Source of the DNA: Lunularia cruciata
Lineage: Eukaryota > Streptophyta > Marchantiopsida > Lunulariales > Lunulariaceae
Assembly: GCA_948567375.1 (NCBI GenBank)
Contig: OX419756.1
Coordinates: forward strand, 66,752,552-66,816,551
Direction of reading: 5' to 3'
DNA length: 64,000 nt
Both the position numbers and the translations under genes were made by a program. The notes under the pieces were generated by a model, which worked only from the letters and a program-made list of their open reading frames with translations, had not been told where the DNA came from and ran no database searches. Positions 22,575 through 31,329 of this stretch are shown piece by piece. Position 1 is the first letter of the stretch, and the number at the start of each line of letters is the position of its first letter.

Positions 22575-23680
22575 CTATAGATATACAAGGTCGCCTGGAT
22601 GAAATCGACGGATCGAGGGTCTATAACCTCCTCCTCGAATGGTAGCATAGCGTAAAGTATCTCTATGCTGAGCAATCGCCAAGTTCTCAAAGGCCATCGG
22701 CATCACTCTCCGAAAGATCTCTGCCCGCTGAGAACATGCGCTCATCCATACATCGGGGTCATCCAAGTCCAAAACTACAGTAGCATCTCGACGAATGGCT
22801 GCAGGTAAATCTGGATCTCGCCCATAGAGTAGAAAGTATGGAGAGAAGGATGCTAAGGAGGCTTGCCGGCTGAACCAATAGCCCATGGCCAACCAAGGTA
22901 ACTGGAGATCCCAATCTCCCAAGTGGCCTCTCTACAAACCATACTTTTGCAATCCTCTCTTCACCGTCTGAACCACTCTCTCTGCTAAGCCATCTGCCTT
23001 AGGGTGATCTCGGGATGTAGTACGATGATCAATCAAAGCCTTGTCACACAAGACCTGAAACTCTCCCAAGAACTCTGTACCCTGATCAGTCAAAACCTTA
23101 GCTGGTGCACGAAAATGACTAAGAACTCGATCCAGGAATGAGTAAGCTGTCCCTTCACTAGACTTGTCAGGAAGTGCCACCAACTCAATCCACTTGGAGA
23201 AGTGCTCCACCATCACCAAAACATACCGATGATGTCTCACAGTCAGCGGTAAAGGTCCGGCAAAGTCCAAACTCCAATGGTAACCCAATCCCATGATAGG
23301 TAATGGGTGTAACTATGGCGTAGGAGCATTGAATGATGCTCTAACTCGGTCACAAACCACACATCTGGCAACAAACTGCTGTACCTCGGTCTGCATACCG
23401 CGCCACCAATAATGACTCTGGAGTAAGCTATATGTATGCTTTACTCCAAAATGTCCTAGCTCCTCATGAGCATGACGGACCAACTGTGGTCTCTGTGATG
23501 GAAGTGGTACTACTCGCACTCTACCATCCTCCCATACATGCAAAAGGTATCTACCCTCCAATCTGAACCGTCTGGCTCGCTGAAGAACACGGTCTCTCTC
23601 CTTGGCCCCAACTGTGCCACCCACAACACCAGTGCGAAGATAGTCCATCACTAAGACATCATCATGAATGTCTCGCTGAA
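22575..23680 (-). pseudogene. Element A integrase
   Basis: The zinc-binding N-terminal region (HAHEELGHFGVKH ... CVVCDRV) lies at about 23470-23340. The DDE core follows: first Asp in SLDFAGPL, second in LTDQGTEF, and Glu in DGLAERVVQ (about 23260-22965). The C-terminal part (22575-22922) has LLYGRDPDLP and the basic GDLVYL segment. Two in-frame stops (TAG near 23310 and 22930) interrupt it; both fit C-to-T changes of CAG. The catalytic triad is intact. Integrase inserts the cDNA into host chromatin. Confidence 0.85.
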
Positions 23681-23859
23681 CTGTACCAATATCTTCACTC
23701 TCTGGATCTGTGACCTCAATAACTCCTCCTGTATGCGTTGAGAGAGATACCACCAAAGTCTTTGCAAATATACACAGAAAGGCCGATGCATGCCAACCTG
23801 GCACCATCTCCTCATCTGTCTCACCATGCCAACGTGCTCCGGTCTGATCCTGCTGGCTG

Positions 23860-24496
23860 GGACATGGGTTTCTACTCAACCCATCTGCATCACGGTTCAC
23901 CACTCCAGGTCTGTGAACAACCGTGAAATCATACTCCTGTAAAATCAAAGCCCATCGTGCAAGCTTCCCTGAAAGCTTGTCGGACTCCATCAACCACTTC
24001 AGCGGCTGATGATCAGTGATGAGAGTGAAGGGGTTACCAAATAGGTAACATCGGAAATGTGCTACTGCCCAAACTGCTGCCAAGCACTCTCCCTCATATG
24101 AACTATACTTCGCCTCCGCTGAATTGTTGGAGCGACTAGCATAGGCCACCACAAACTCCTTCTCCTCATCATCATGTTGGGTGAGCACCGCTCCAAGCCC
24201 CAACATACTCCAATCAGTGTGAACCTGAAATGGTCGTCCCCTGATTGGTCTCCTCAAAATAGGAGCAGATGTCAACCTCTCCTTGAGCTCTACAAAAGCT
24301 CTCTCCTACTCATCTCCCCAACACCACTCTTGTGTAAGCTTGGTCAGCTTCGTCAAGGCCTTGGCAATGGCACTAAATCCTCTAACATAGCGGCAATAGA
24401 AGTTCACCAACCCAAGGAATGCTCACACTCTACTCACATCCGTAGGCCAAGGAATACGTGCAATAGCCTCTACCTTGGTCTGCTGAACACCAAGTC
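23860..24496 (-). pseudogene. Element A RNase H and connection domain
   Basis: The RNase H domain begins with QVHTDWSMLGLGAVL (first catalytic Asp) and continues through YEGECLAAVWAV (Glu) to LITDHQPLKWL (Asp). It ends at DADGLSRNP, the usual junction with integrase. The linker with the RT thumb (24276-24496) contains two in-frame stops, consistent with CGA-to-TGA and CAG-to-TAG. A frameshift near 24497 separates this part from the RT frame. The product degrades the RNA strand of the RNA-DNA hybrid. Confidence 0.82.
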
Positions 24497-25317
24497 CTCC
24501 GGGGTAGATACTCAACCTGCTCGTGGAAGAACCTACACTTCCCAAGATGTAGTTTGAGTCCATGAGATCTCAACCTCTCAAACACCTCCAACAACTGTCG
24601 CTCATGCTCCTCCACAGTAGTGCTATACACCAAAATGCCATCAATATAGCACCGAGCAAAATCCAGTCCAGCTAGGATCCTATCCATGACCCTTTGGAAC
24701 TCAGCAGGAGCATTCTTCAACCCAAATGGTAAGAATCTCCACTGATATAACACATCCTTGCCGTGAGGATCAATAGCCCAAAATGCTGTCTTGGACTTAT
24801 CTTCCTCCCTGATCGGCAACTGATGATATCCTGCTCGAAGATCCAAAGTACTGAAGACCTTTGCATGCCCAATTGCATCAAAAATCTCCTCCGGTGTAGG
24901 CATGGCATACCGATCAGCCCTGGTCTGTTGGTTGATGGGACGGTAATCTCCACACATCCGCCTATCTGTATAGTTGCCATGCATATCCTTCTTGGCTGGC
25001 ATCACTGTCGCTGATGCATACTCTCCATGTGAAATCTCCACCAAACCAGCCTCAAAAAGGTCACTACTCTGGCTCTGAATCAATGTCCTCTCCATATCAC
25101 TATATCGATACGGACGTCGGAAAACTAGTGTGTCACTAGTCAGCTCAATCCGTATACCAGGTCCCTTCAGAGCACCCAAATCCTTCATACTGAAGGCAAA
25201 ACAACTCGTGTGACTCCTCAAGAACCTCCAAACCCTCCGTCTTTCCTCTCTAGTAAGCTTGGGTCCAAGATCTGGCTCCCAAGTATCCTCTGTAACTGTA
25301 GTAGGAGTGGAAGACAT
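24497..25317 (-). pseudogene. Element A reverse transcriptase; catalytic YIDD changed to YIDG
   Basis: Typical Ty3/gypsy RT blocks are present in order: MCGDYRPINQQT, FSTLDLRAGYHQLPI (motif A Asp), LPFGLKNAPAEFQRVMD (motif B), CYIDGILVYS (motif C) and LKLHLGKCRFF. Motif C should be YxDD, but the second Asp is Gly (GGC, near 24637-24639), which would inactivate this copy. It is in the same frame as the methyltransferase upstream, separated by a single TAG (about 25327), so the two were once one polyprotein. A frameshift ends the frame after QVEYL. Confidence 0.88.
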
Positions 25318-25625
25318 ACTGACTGGCTGCTACATTGGGCCCTTGGGAGCAATAGTGTCATGCTCCCGACCACTAGAGGTCCCAACCTCTGTGTGAAAAA
25401 CTCCCTCCACTCTGGCTGCAAGCTCCATACGTCCTCTGGCTGCATCCCATGTGGACCAAGGGTGTAATCCAAGTAGCCCACGCTCACCTGGATGGACTCC
25501 AAGTAGACCACTCTCCCTAGTAGCTACTGGATGTGTCCCAAGAATACCATGTCCACTCGGTCCATTGCCCCCAGCATGTGCCTGAATCGTCTCGATAGGC
25601 ACAGGGCTCACAAGTGTCCGAGTGG
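25318..25625 (-). CDS. Linker between methyltransferase and RT of element A
   Basis: About 95 codons in the same frame as both neighbours, with no recognised domain. The protein is rich in Gly, His and Ser and contains repeated LG.HP / LLG.HPG-like phrases (for example GILGTHPVA, LLGVHPGE, LLGLHPWS), an internal 11-12 residue near-repeat. It ends at the TAG near 25327. Confidence 0.55.
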
Positions 25626-26613
25626 TGATGCCTATCAAGCGCATCCTACGCTGCTCTGCCAAACCAAGGCTCACAATCCAGGTCAAACAGTTCAGGTCCA
25701 TAGCCTGACCTAACACCTGACGCCTGGATGCCTCTGACACTGCTGGAACAGCGGTAATACCGGTGCGAAAACCCATCGCCCGCTCTCTCTCATCAGCATT
25801 GGGCTCCACCAACTGTTGTAACTGTGAGTCCCAAACAAGTCCAGGTCCTCCCTCTCGAAAAGCATGAGAGCCTGGGAAACTCATGAGTGTGGGAAATGCA
25901 GCTCTAGGCTGTCCAACTAGGTTCACCACAGCCATAGGTGACCTATCAGCCACTACCACTATCTGAGACTGACGCCCAACATCCAAGATATCATCAACAA
26001 GGATGTGGTCAAGTCGTTGAATCCCATCATAACTACGTTGTAGAACCTCTCTGGGTAAAAGGTTCGTCCACCAAAGACAAAGACGATGAGCTCGTGATCC
26101 CACTCTGGCTGCATCTAACAATACAGTAGGTCCCATCCAAGAATGGACCTGATGTGTACTCGCCACCACTCTAGTGCGAGAATCACCCATCAAAGGAATG
26201 TTCTCCAAAAGGTAAGCTGGAGAAACAGACTGATGAACCTGGAGATGTCGTAATATCCGTAACATCTCCCAAAACACACCAGAACGAGGATCTTGAAGAC
26301 CCAAACCACGGCCCGCACGTGTATGTCCCTGACATGGCCATCCAGAAATCACCAAGTGAATAGGCCCATGTCTCTCTAGGTCATGTGCCCCCAGTAAGGA
26401 AATGTCTCATGGTAAGGCCTTCTGGTAACCTCTGACTGCTGACATCGGTAATAACTCCGGATACCGATAGGCCAAGTGTGCCACATGATGTAGAGAGACT
26501 TGCCTAGCAGTCTCATATCTCTCTACATACAAGTACCTCTGTACTTGGATACCCGCCTGTAACACCGCAGCTAGTCCGGTGCTGATCCCACCAAACAACT
26601 CCAATAGGCATAT
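25626..26613 (-). pseudogene. DNMT3-like C5 cytosine methyltransferase domain inside the gypsy polyprotein
   Basis: About 330 residues carry the conserved DNA cytosine-C5 methyltransferase motifs in standard order. Motif I (SAM binding) is LLELFGGISTGL near 26600. Motif IV is ISGWPCQGH near 26335, with the catalytic Cys. Motif VI is LLENIPLMG, motif VIII is RVGSRAHRLCLWW, and a motif IX-like region ends ADERERAMGF. Motif X is VLGQAMDLNCLTWIVS. Motif spacing and the phrases GI.TGL..L..AGI.V.RY and RVGSRAHR resemble DNMT3 rather than DNMT1 or CMT. One in-frame TGA (about 26406-26404) lies between motifs I and IV and fits a decayed CGA. The domain lies between protease and RT in the same reading frame, so it was made as part of the polyprotein. 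It probably methylated element DNA or cDNA (inference). Retrotransposon-borne methyltransferases have been reported from dinoflagellates and charophytes. Confidence 0.88.
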
Positions 26614-28620
26614 CCCCTCTATTGGATACTGCCAAGCAATGAGTGTGGTATCCAGAGGTGTCAAAGCAATCGCCTCTGGAGGCTCATCCTCACACTCATC
26701 CCCTGATGGTACGAAGGCTCCACTCCAAGCCTGCTGCACCAACTGATCTGCATGTTGCTGCAATGCCTCCTCTGAACTCCACAATGGAACATCCAAGGTG
26801 GATGGAACAATCCCACTCGTACTCCATAGCCGAGTGATCTCCTCTGGTACTGGAGTATCCTCTGCATGGGCATTCCCCTCCAACAAGTCACCAGGCCAAG
26901 TAACTGCACCGCTGAAAGCCAAAACTGATGCTGCCATGGTCCCGGACCGTAGTGAGCCAAGACTGCCACTATTGAAGCATACTGGTAGGCGACATACCCG
27001 TCCCTCACCAGACTGCCAACCATGTCTATAAGAGGCTGTCTCCTCCCAATAGTCAATGCTGAAACCCATAGGGTATAACACTGCTCCCCCAACTAGCACA
27101 TCATATGACTTAGCTATCGTCGCAATAGCCTGAGCTCTCACCACCGAGCTATCAGTCGGATGACCAGGCTGAACCTGGACAACAAGCTCTCCACGTGTGA
27201 TGTACTGTGTCGAACCACCACCAAGAGATGTTTGGATCTGAAATGGACACCTCTCCACATCGGTCTTCCGTAACTCCAGACCAACAACTGCAGCCTTCCC
27301 TAACATAAGGGGCTGCGCACCAGAGTCTAACAAGACTCTTTGTGGTGTATAGACCTTTCTTGAAGGTCCCACCAAACAAAAGATCCCCCTCTGGTTATCC
27401 AATAGGACAACACCAGGTGTAAACCGCACTCTCTCAAAGGCCGGTCTAGCTGGCAACTCCTCCAGTCTAGCCGCTGCTGCCTGCCATAAACCACTGGTCG
27501 CTGAACGGATCCCATGCTCCTCAACCAAGTCAACTCCACTACCAACCACCTCTGCTCTAGTAGTAGGAACTGCACCATCCCTACTCTCACACAATGTGGC
27601 AGCCAACCGGAACACTGGGGCTGGGTCAACTCCCAATGTAAACATGTCACTGGCTGAAAATAAAGGATGCCGCATAATCAGCTGAGCCGCCCCCAACATC
27701 ATGCTAGACTCAGTCGGTGTAGTAGCAGGTGGCTGACTAGCAAGTAGTCCATCATGTACTCCATCACCACCTACCACACCTGCACTGGGACGTCTAGGAA
27801 CCATGGATGTCGTCTGCAATGCCTCAGATAGCGTGAAAGATTGGGGAAGTCTGACCTGTCTCCCAACCTCTTCCCTCTGTGGGTCCAACTCCACTGATGC
27901 TCCTCTAGGCTCTAGAGCACGTACTGCACTCCTAGTCATTGCTGCAGGTGCATCCACCTGGGCTGCTCCGCACATGAAGTCCAAAGCATCTCTATCACCA
28001 ACATATGAGGTGGAAGCCTCAGCACCCGAATCTGATCTCCTTTGAGCAATAGCCATACTAGCCAATCTCTGCTCCAACTGCTCAATCCGAGTAGCCATAG
28101 CTATGTCAGAAGTAAGGGCAGGTACCGCACCCCTACTGGGTGTAGATCCTCTACCACCACCTCTACCACCTCGTCCTCCATGAATTGGAGCTCCTCTACT
28201 ACCTGCCATAGCAGCCCTACCACTCCGTAACTCCGGGTGTAGGTCAAAACACCGGTCACTAGTATGACCAAATCTATGGCAGTGCTCACACTGCCTCTGT
28301 GCTGGCTGTGATGCACCAGAGGTATCAGGTCCGCTGCCCTGAGTACACTCTCTCCTATGGTGAGGTCCACCACAAGTCCAACAAGCAACACCACCACTCA
28401 CTGGCTGCTGCTGACCCGAAAATGAGGGTAAGGGTCTAACTCCACTAGGCCCTCCACTCGCTCCATAGGATCTGGGCTGTCCACCCTGTCCTCGAAAACC
28501 AACTAGGCGTGGTGCACTCTGCTGCACTCTAGAAGAAGTCACAACCGTGGATGAGGTCTCCCTACCAAATCTAGATGTCACCACTCTCTCCTCCACCATG
28601 TTGAGCTCAATACGCTCAAT
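26614..28620 (-). CDS. Element A Gag nucleocapsid part and aspartic protease
   Basis: Two zinc knuckles lie near the N-terminus: CWTCGGPHHRREC and the canonical CX2CX4HX4C knuckle CEHCHRFGHTSDRC. Between and around them are Gly/Arg/Ser-rich segments (GGRGGRGGGRG), as in RNA-binding nucleocapsids. A retropepsin-type protease follows: VLLDSGAQPLMLG holds the catalytic DSG, and YDVLVGGAVLYPMGF is the C-terminal flap/helix region. The frame then runs directly into methyltransferase motif I without a stop. An in-frame TAA near 28619 separates it from upstream Gag. The protease would cut the polyprotein during particle maturation. Confidence 0.82.
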
Positions 28621-29613
28621 TTAACCAAAGACTACTGCCAAAGTGGGCGAAGTAGCCTGCAACAACGTAGCATCACGAACTCTACGTCGCAACTCCCTGT
28701 CCAGTATCCCATACCAAAACTGGACTGCCTGGGCCTCAGTAACTCCCTGAGTGAAACTGATTAGCCGCCTCATGCGAGTGTATGCCTTGCGTAGGCTCTC
28801 TCCAGCCTTCCGCTGGAACTCCTGCAAGCTCCTCAGCTTGTCAGTCCGCACTCCTTGGTAGTTCTGCCTCAAACATAGGAAGAACTCAACCATGGGGTTA
28901 AACTCCGGTACCACACCACCTCCTGCAGCGGTACCTCCACTCGTAGTAGAACTATCTCCAGCTAGAGCACCTCCACTAGCTCCACCAACACTACTCGAGC
29001 TAGAACTCGTAGGTACAGCCGACCTACTCTTGGCCACCAAACCTGAAGTGATGGAGACATAGTGTGGAGACCAATACTGTCTCCATAACTCAATCTCCTC
29101 CAAATGAGCTCTCCTGAACTCATGGTAGTTGTCTATCGGTGGACCCTCCAAGTGCTGAAACAACCCCTTCCATGCCATGAAGGGTGTGAACAAAGTCGGG
29201 TTCCGCATCTGCTGCAGATCACACCAACTATCAAACTCCTGGATGAAGTCATCCAACTCAATAGTACCCACTATACCAAAGTAACGCCTAGGGCCTTTGG
29301 AGGCCCCATAAATCTCGTCCATGTCCCATAACAACGGTGCGGACACACCAAGTGCACTCTCAACTGAATCAGCTCCTGTGTCGAACTCCAACTCAGAGTC
29401 AATCTCCTCCCTCACTGGGACCTGAGATACAGGCTGATATCGAGCACCACTCCGAGTAAACCCACTGCGTACTGCAGGGCTAACTCCTCTGGAATCTCCA
29501 AAGAACTCCGTCGTGACCACGTAACTGCAACAGCAAACCCGAACCACCAACTGCAACCGCAAGTCGCAACCGCAAGTACCCCACCAAGTGCCAACACCAC
29601 CGCGTGCCAACAC
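28621..29613 (-). CDS. Element A Gag (capsid region)
   Basis: About 330 codons in the same frame as the nucleocapsid-protease part. The segment DDFIQEFDSWCDLQQ is followed by WKGLFQHLEGPP and the helical FQRKAGESLRKAYTRMRRL, which together resemble a Ty3/gypsy retrotransposon Gag with its tryptophan-rich core. A Ser/Gly low-complexity insert lies in the middle. The start is uncertain: no ATG is found at the 5' edge of the open frame; the first internal Met with good context is MDEIYGASKG. The decayed homologue in element B (35027-35755) supports the reading frame. Confidence 0.75.
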   Translation of the reverse strand: MLARGGVGTWWGTCGCDLRLQLVVRVCCCSYVVTTEFFGDSRGVSPAVRSGFTRSGARYQPVSQVPVREEIDSELEFDTGADSVESALGVSAPLLWDMDEIYGASKGPRRYFGIVGTIELDDFIQEFDSWCDLQQMRNPTLFTPFMAWKGLFQHLEGPPIDNYHEFRRAHLEEIELWRQYWSPHYVSITSGLVAKSRSAVPTSSSSSSVGGASGGALAGDSSTTSGGTAAGGGVVPEFNPMVEFFLCLRQNYQGVRTDKLRSLQEFQRKAGESLRKAYTRMRRLISFTQGVTEAQAVQFWYGILDRELRRRVRDATLLQATSPTLAVVFG

Positions 29614-30079
29614 TAACTAAACACCACCCACTAATGTAACTTTAACCGAGATAACTACACTAGGGGAAGGGCAACCTGTAACCTGCAATCATAACACGCA
29701 CTCTCACGGTCTGCAGGTCATCACTTCCTGCCTCACCGGAGAGAAACAAAGGTAGTCTGATTGGTCATCACTCCAGCCTCACCACCGAGAGCACACCAGA
29801 GCACCAACGCTCAAAAGTCAGGGCACCTCACACAAACGTGGTGCACAAACAAGAAGCAGAGAATGGAGGGGATCCAATCACAAGAAATCTAAACGAAAAT
29901 CCTCCATCTCATAACATAACACGGGACTTACTCTGCCACCATTTGGCATTTGACATAAGAGTAGTTCGTATCTAAGTCCTAAGCTACCAGGATCACCAAG
30001 AATGGGATCAAACTGCCTCTCCTAGCCAAAGCTACATGTGTATAGATAACAGTGGCACAGTCACTATGACAACAAGTGA

Positions 30080-30200
30080 GGGTGGACCAGTTGGCTAGGG
30101 CACCAGTCTAGGAACAAGAGATCTAGGGGTCAAACCCTGTTGCGCACAATCTAGCAGGAAAGGCAGATTTTGCCAACCAATGACCAAGATCTACTCTAAA
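30080..30200 (+). repeat. tRNA-derived SINE-like head within the element A leader
   Basis: 'GGACCAGTTGGCTAGGGCACC' reads as a tRNA D-arm with a pol III A box (about 30089-30100), and 'GGGGTCAAACCC' 25 bases later as a B box/T-arm (about 30126-30136). Spacing and sequence resemble the heads of plant tRNA-derived SINEs such as Au. No full cloverleaf forms, so this is not a tRNA gene. It is also present in element B on the opposite strand (about 34460-34530), so it was in the leader before the two elements diverged. Confidence 0.55.
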
Positions 30201-30329
30201 CTAGCTAGCCTCACGCCAGCAAGCTGGCTTGCTGGCCCTTCTAGGCCTTCGTAGCCTCTCATAGCCCACAACCCTATGCCTCAAAGCCTCTAAACGCCGA
30301 AATTCAGCCAAATGAGGCCTTTCTTGTTG

Positions 30330-30490
30330 CCACTTCGAACCTCCTCCAAAATTGGTGAAACTTCTCCAAATCTGCGAAACTCCTCCAAACTAGCGAAACT
30401 TCTCCAAATCTGGCCAAACAGCAAAACTCCTCCAATTTTGGCCCAAAATCTGACATAAATCTGACGTAAAATCTGACATAAACCCCAAAG
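30330..30490. repeat. Short iterated blocks in element A leader
   Basis: The phrase GAAAC(T/TT)CTCCAAA occurs four times at about 20-base spacing (30355-30440), followed by three copies of ATCTGAC(A/G)TAAA (about 30465-30482). Element B keeps diverged versions (about 34140-34260). Confidence 0.65.
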
Positions 30491-30880
30491 ATGGATGTCC
30501 GCCAAATCCCCCGCTAACTTTCCACTTGAGCCAAATTGACAAAACGGGTTTTTCCAAATCACAATTTCATGAGAAAAGCTTTCCAACTCCACCTTCAATT
30601 TCACTTTCTGAGCCCAACTCGCAGCAAATTGGTCATGCCTTCACCTCTTGAGCTCAAAATCACAACATTGCTCAAAATTTGCTCCTTCTTTGCTCAAAAT
30701 TTGGCCAGCGCTTCCGCACACCGTCCGCCTAACTGCCAAATCTGCATCAACTGAACGAGCTTCTGCACACTAGGGAAACACAGAACTTGAATCGAGCTAC
30801 CAGAATCCACCGAGCTTGGAGATACCACCAACACTCAACGTTCCTGCACCCGATTTCCCCCTGACTTCACTTCTCTGATG

Positions 30881-31329
30881 TAATCAGATTGCTTAACATT
30901 CTCCACTCAACTCAACTCAGATCAGTACTTGATCTGTCACTCTATAAACTGCCAACAACTGGGCACTGATTACAGTCAAGCCACACCCACTCAAGCATAG
31001 AGAATCCAGGTGACGCTCGCCGGCCTCTGTCCACCATAGCCAGGAACTCGAAGGCTCAACATCAGAGAAGTGAGCTCTCTGGAGCTCACTTCAAAACTAT
31101 ACCCCCTGGACTCGAGCTAGCCCTGAAACCCTAACGGTCCCGCTGACGGCACACTCGACGGTGCAAATGGTGCAAAGTGACGGTGGGCCCCACCATGAAG
31201 TCAGTACCCCAAACACGAAATCTAACCGTCGGAAAGTAGTCCCTGAGAAACTGCTATAATAACTCTAACTACCATCACTGGAACTCCAATGTCTGAGCAT
31301 CTAGATGCGGAACCACAAATGGCATGACA
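30881..31329 (-). repeat. 449-bp terminal repeat of element A (5' copy)
   Basis: It is the partner of 21505-21953. On the minus strand it starts TGTCATGCCATTTG at 31329, right against LINE copy 3 sequence, and ends CTGATTA before the leader. It contains 'TGAGCTCTCTGGAGCTCACTT', an inverted repeat centred on GAGCTC (about 31070-31092). As the 5' LTR it would carry the promoter, but no convincing TATA box was found. Confidence 0.8.

Larger units (their letters stand above)
29614..30880 (-). other. Untranslated leader of element A
   Basis: Non-coding stretch between the 5' terminal repeat and Gag, conserved in element B (33756-34990). It holds a tRNA-derived SINE-like head (30080-30140, antisense to the element) and short iterated blocks near 30330-30490. 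Immediately inside the repeat, the minus strand reads CATCAGAGAAGTG; part of it (ATCAGAG) resembles the initiator-Met primer-binding site, but the match is poor. Confidence 0.6.
21371..31329 (-). mobile_element. Element A: Ty3/gypsy retrotransposon encoding a DNA methyltransferase and a PHD finger
   Basis: The minus-strand order is: 5' terminal repeat (31329-30881), leader of about 1.27 kb, one polyprotein frame (29613 to 22230) reading Gag, protease, cytosine methyltransferase, RT, RNase H, integrase and PHD finger, then a polypurine tract (22076-22061) and the 3' repeat region. The two 449-bp terminal copies (21505-21953 and 30881-31329) differ at only a few sites, so insertion was not ancient. 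The right end abuts LINE copy 3 directly. No target-site duplication is evident, and the left terminus is complicated by a 105-bp duplication. The polyprotein is broken by one frameshift near 24497 and about eight in-frame stops. Confidence 0.88.

Noticed and set aside
30080-30140. tRNA gene
   Set aside because: A and B boxes are present but no acceptor stem or proper anticodon stem forms, and the piece is duplicated in element B; a SINE-derived head explains it better.
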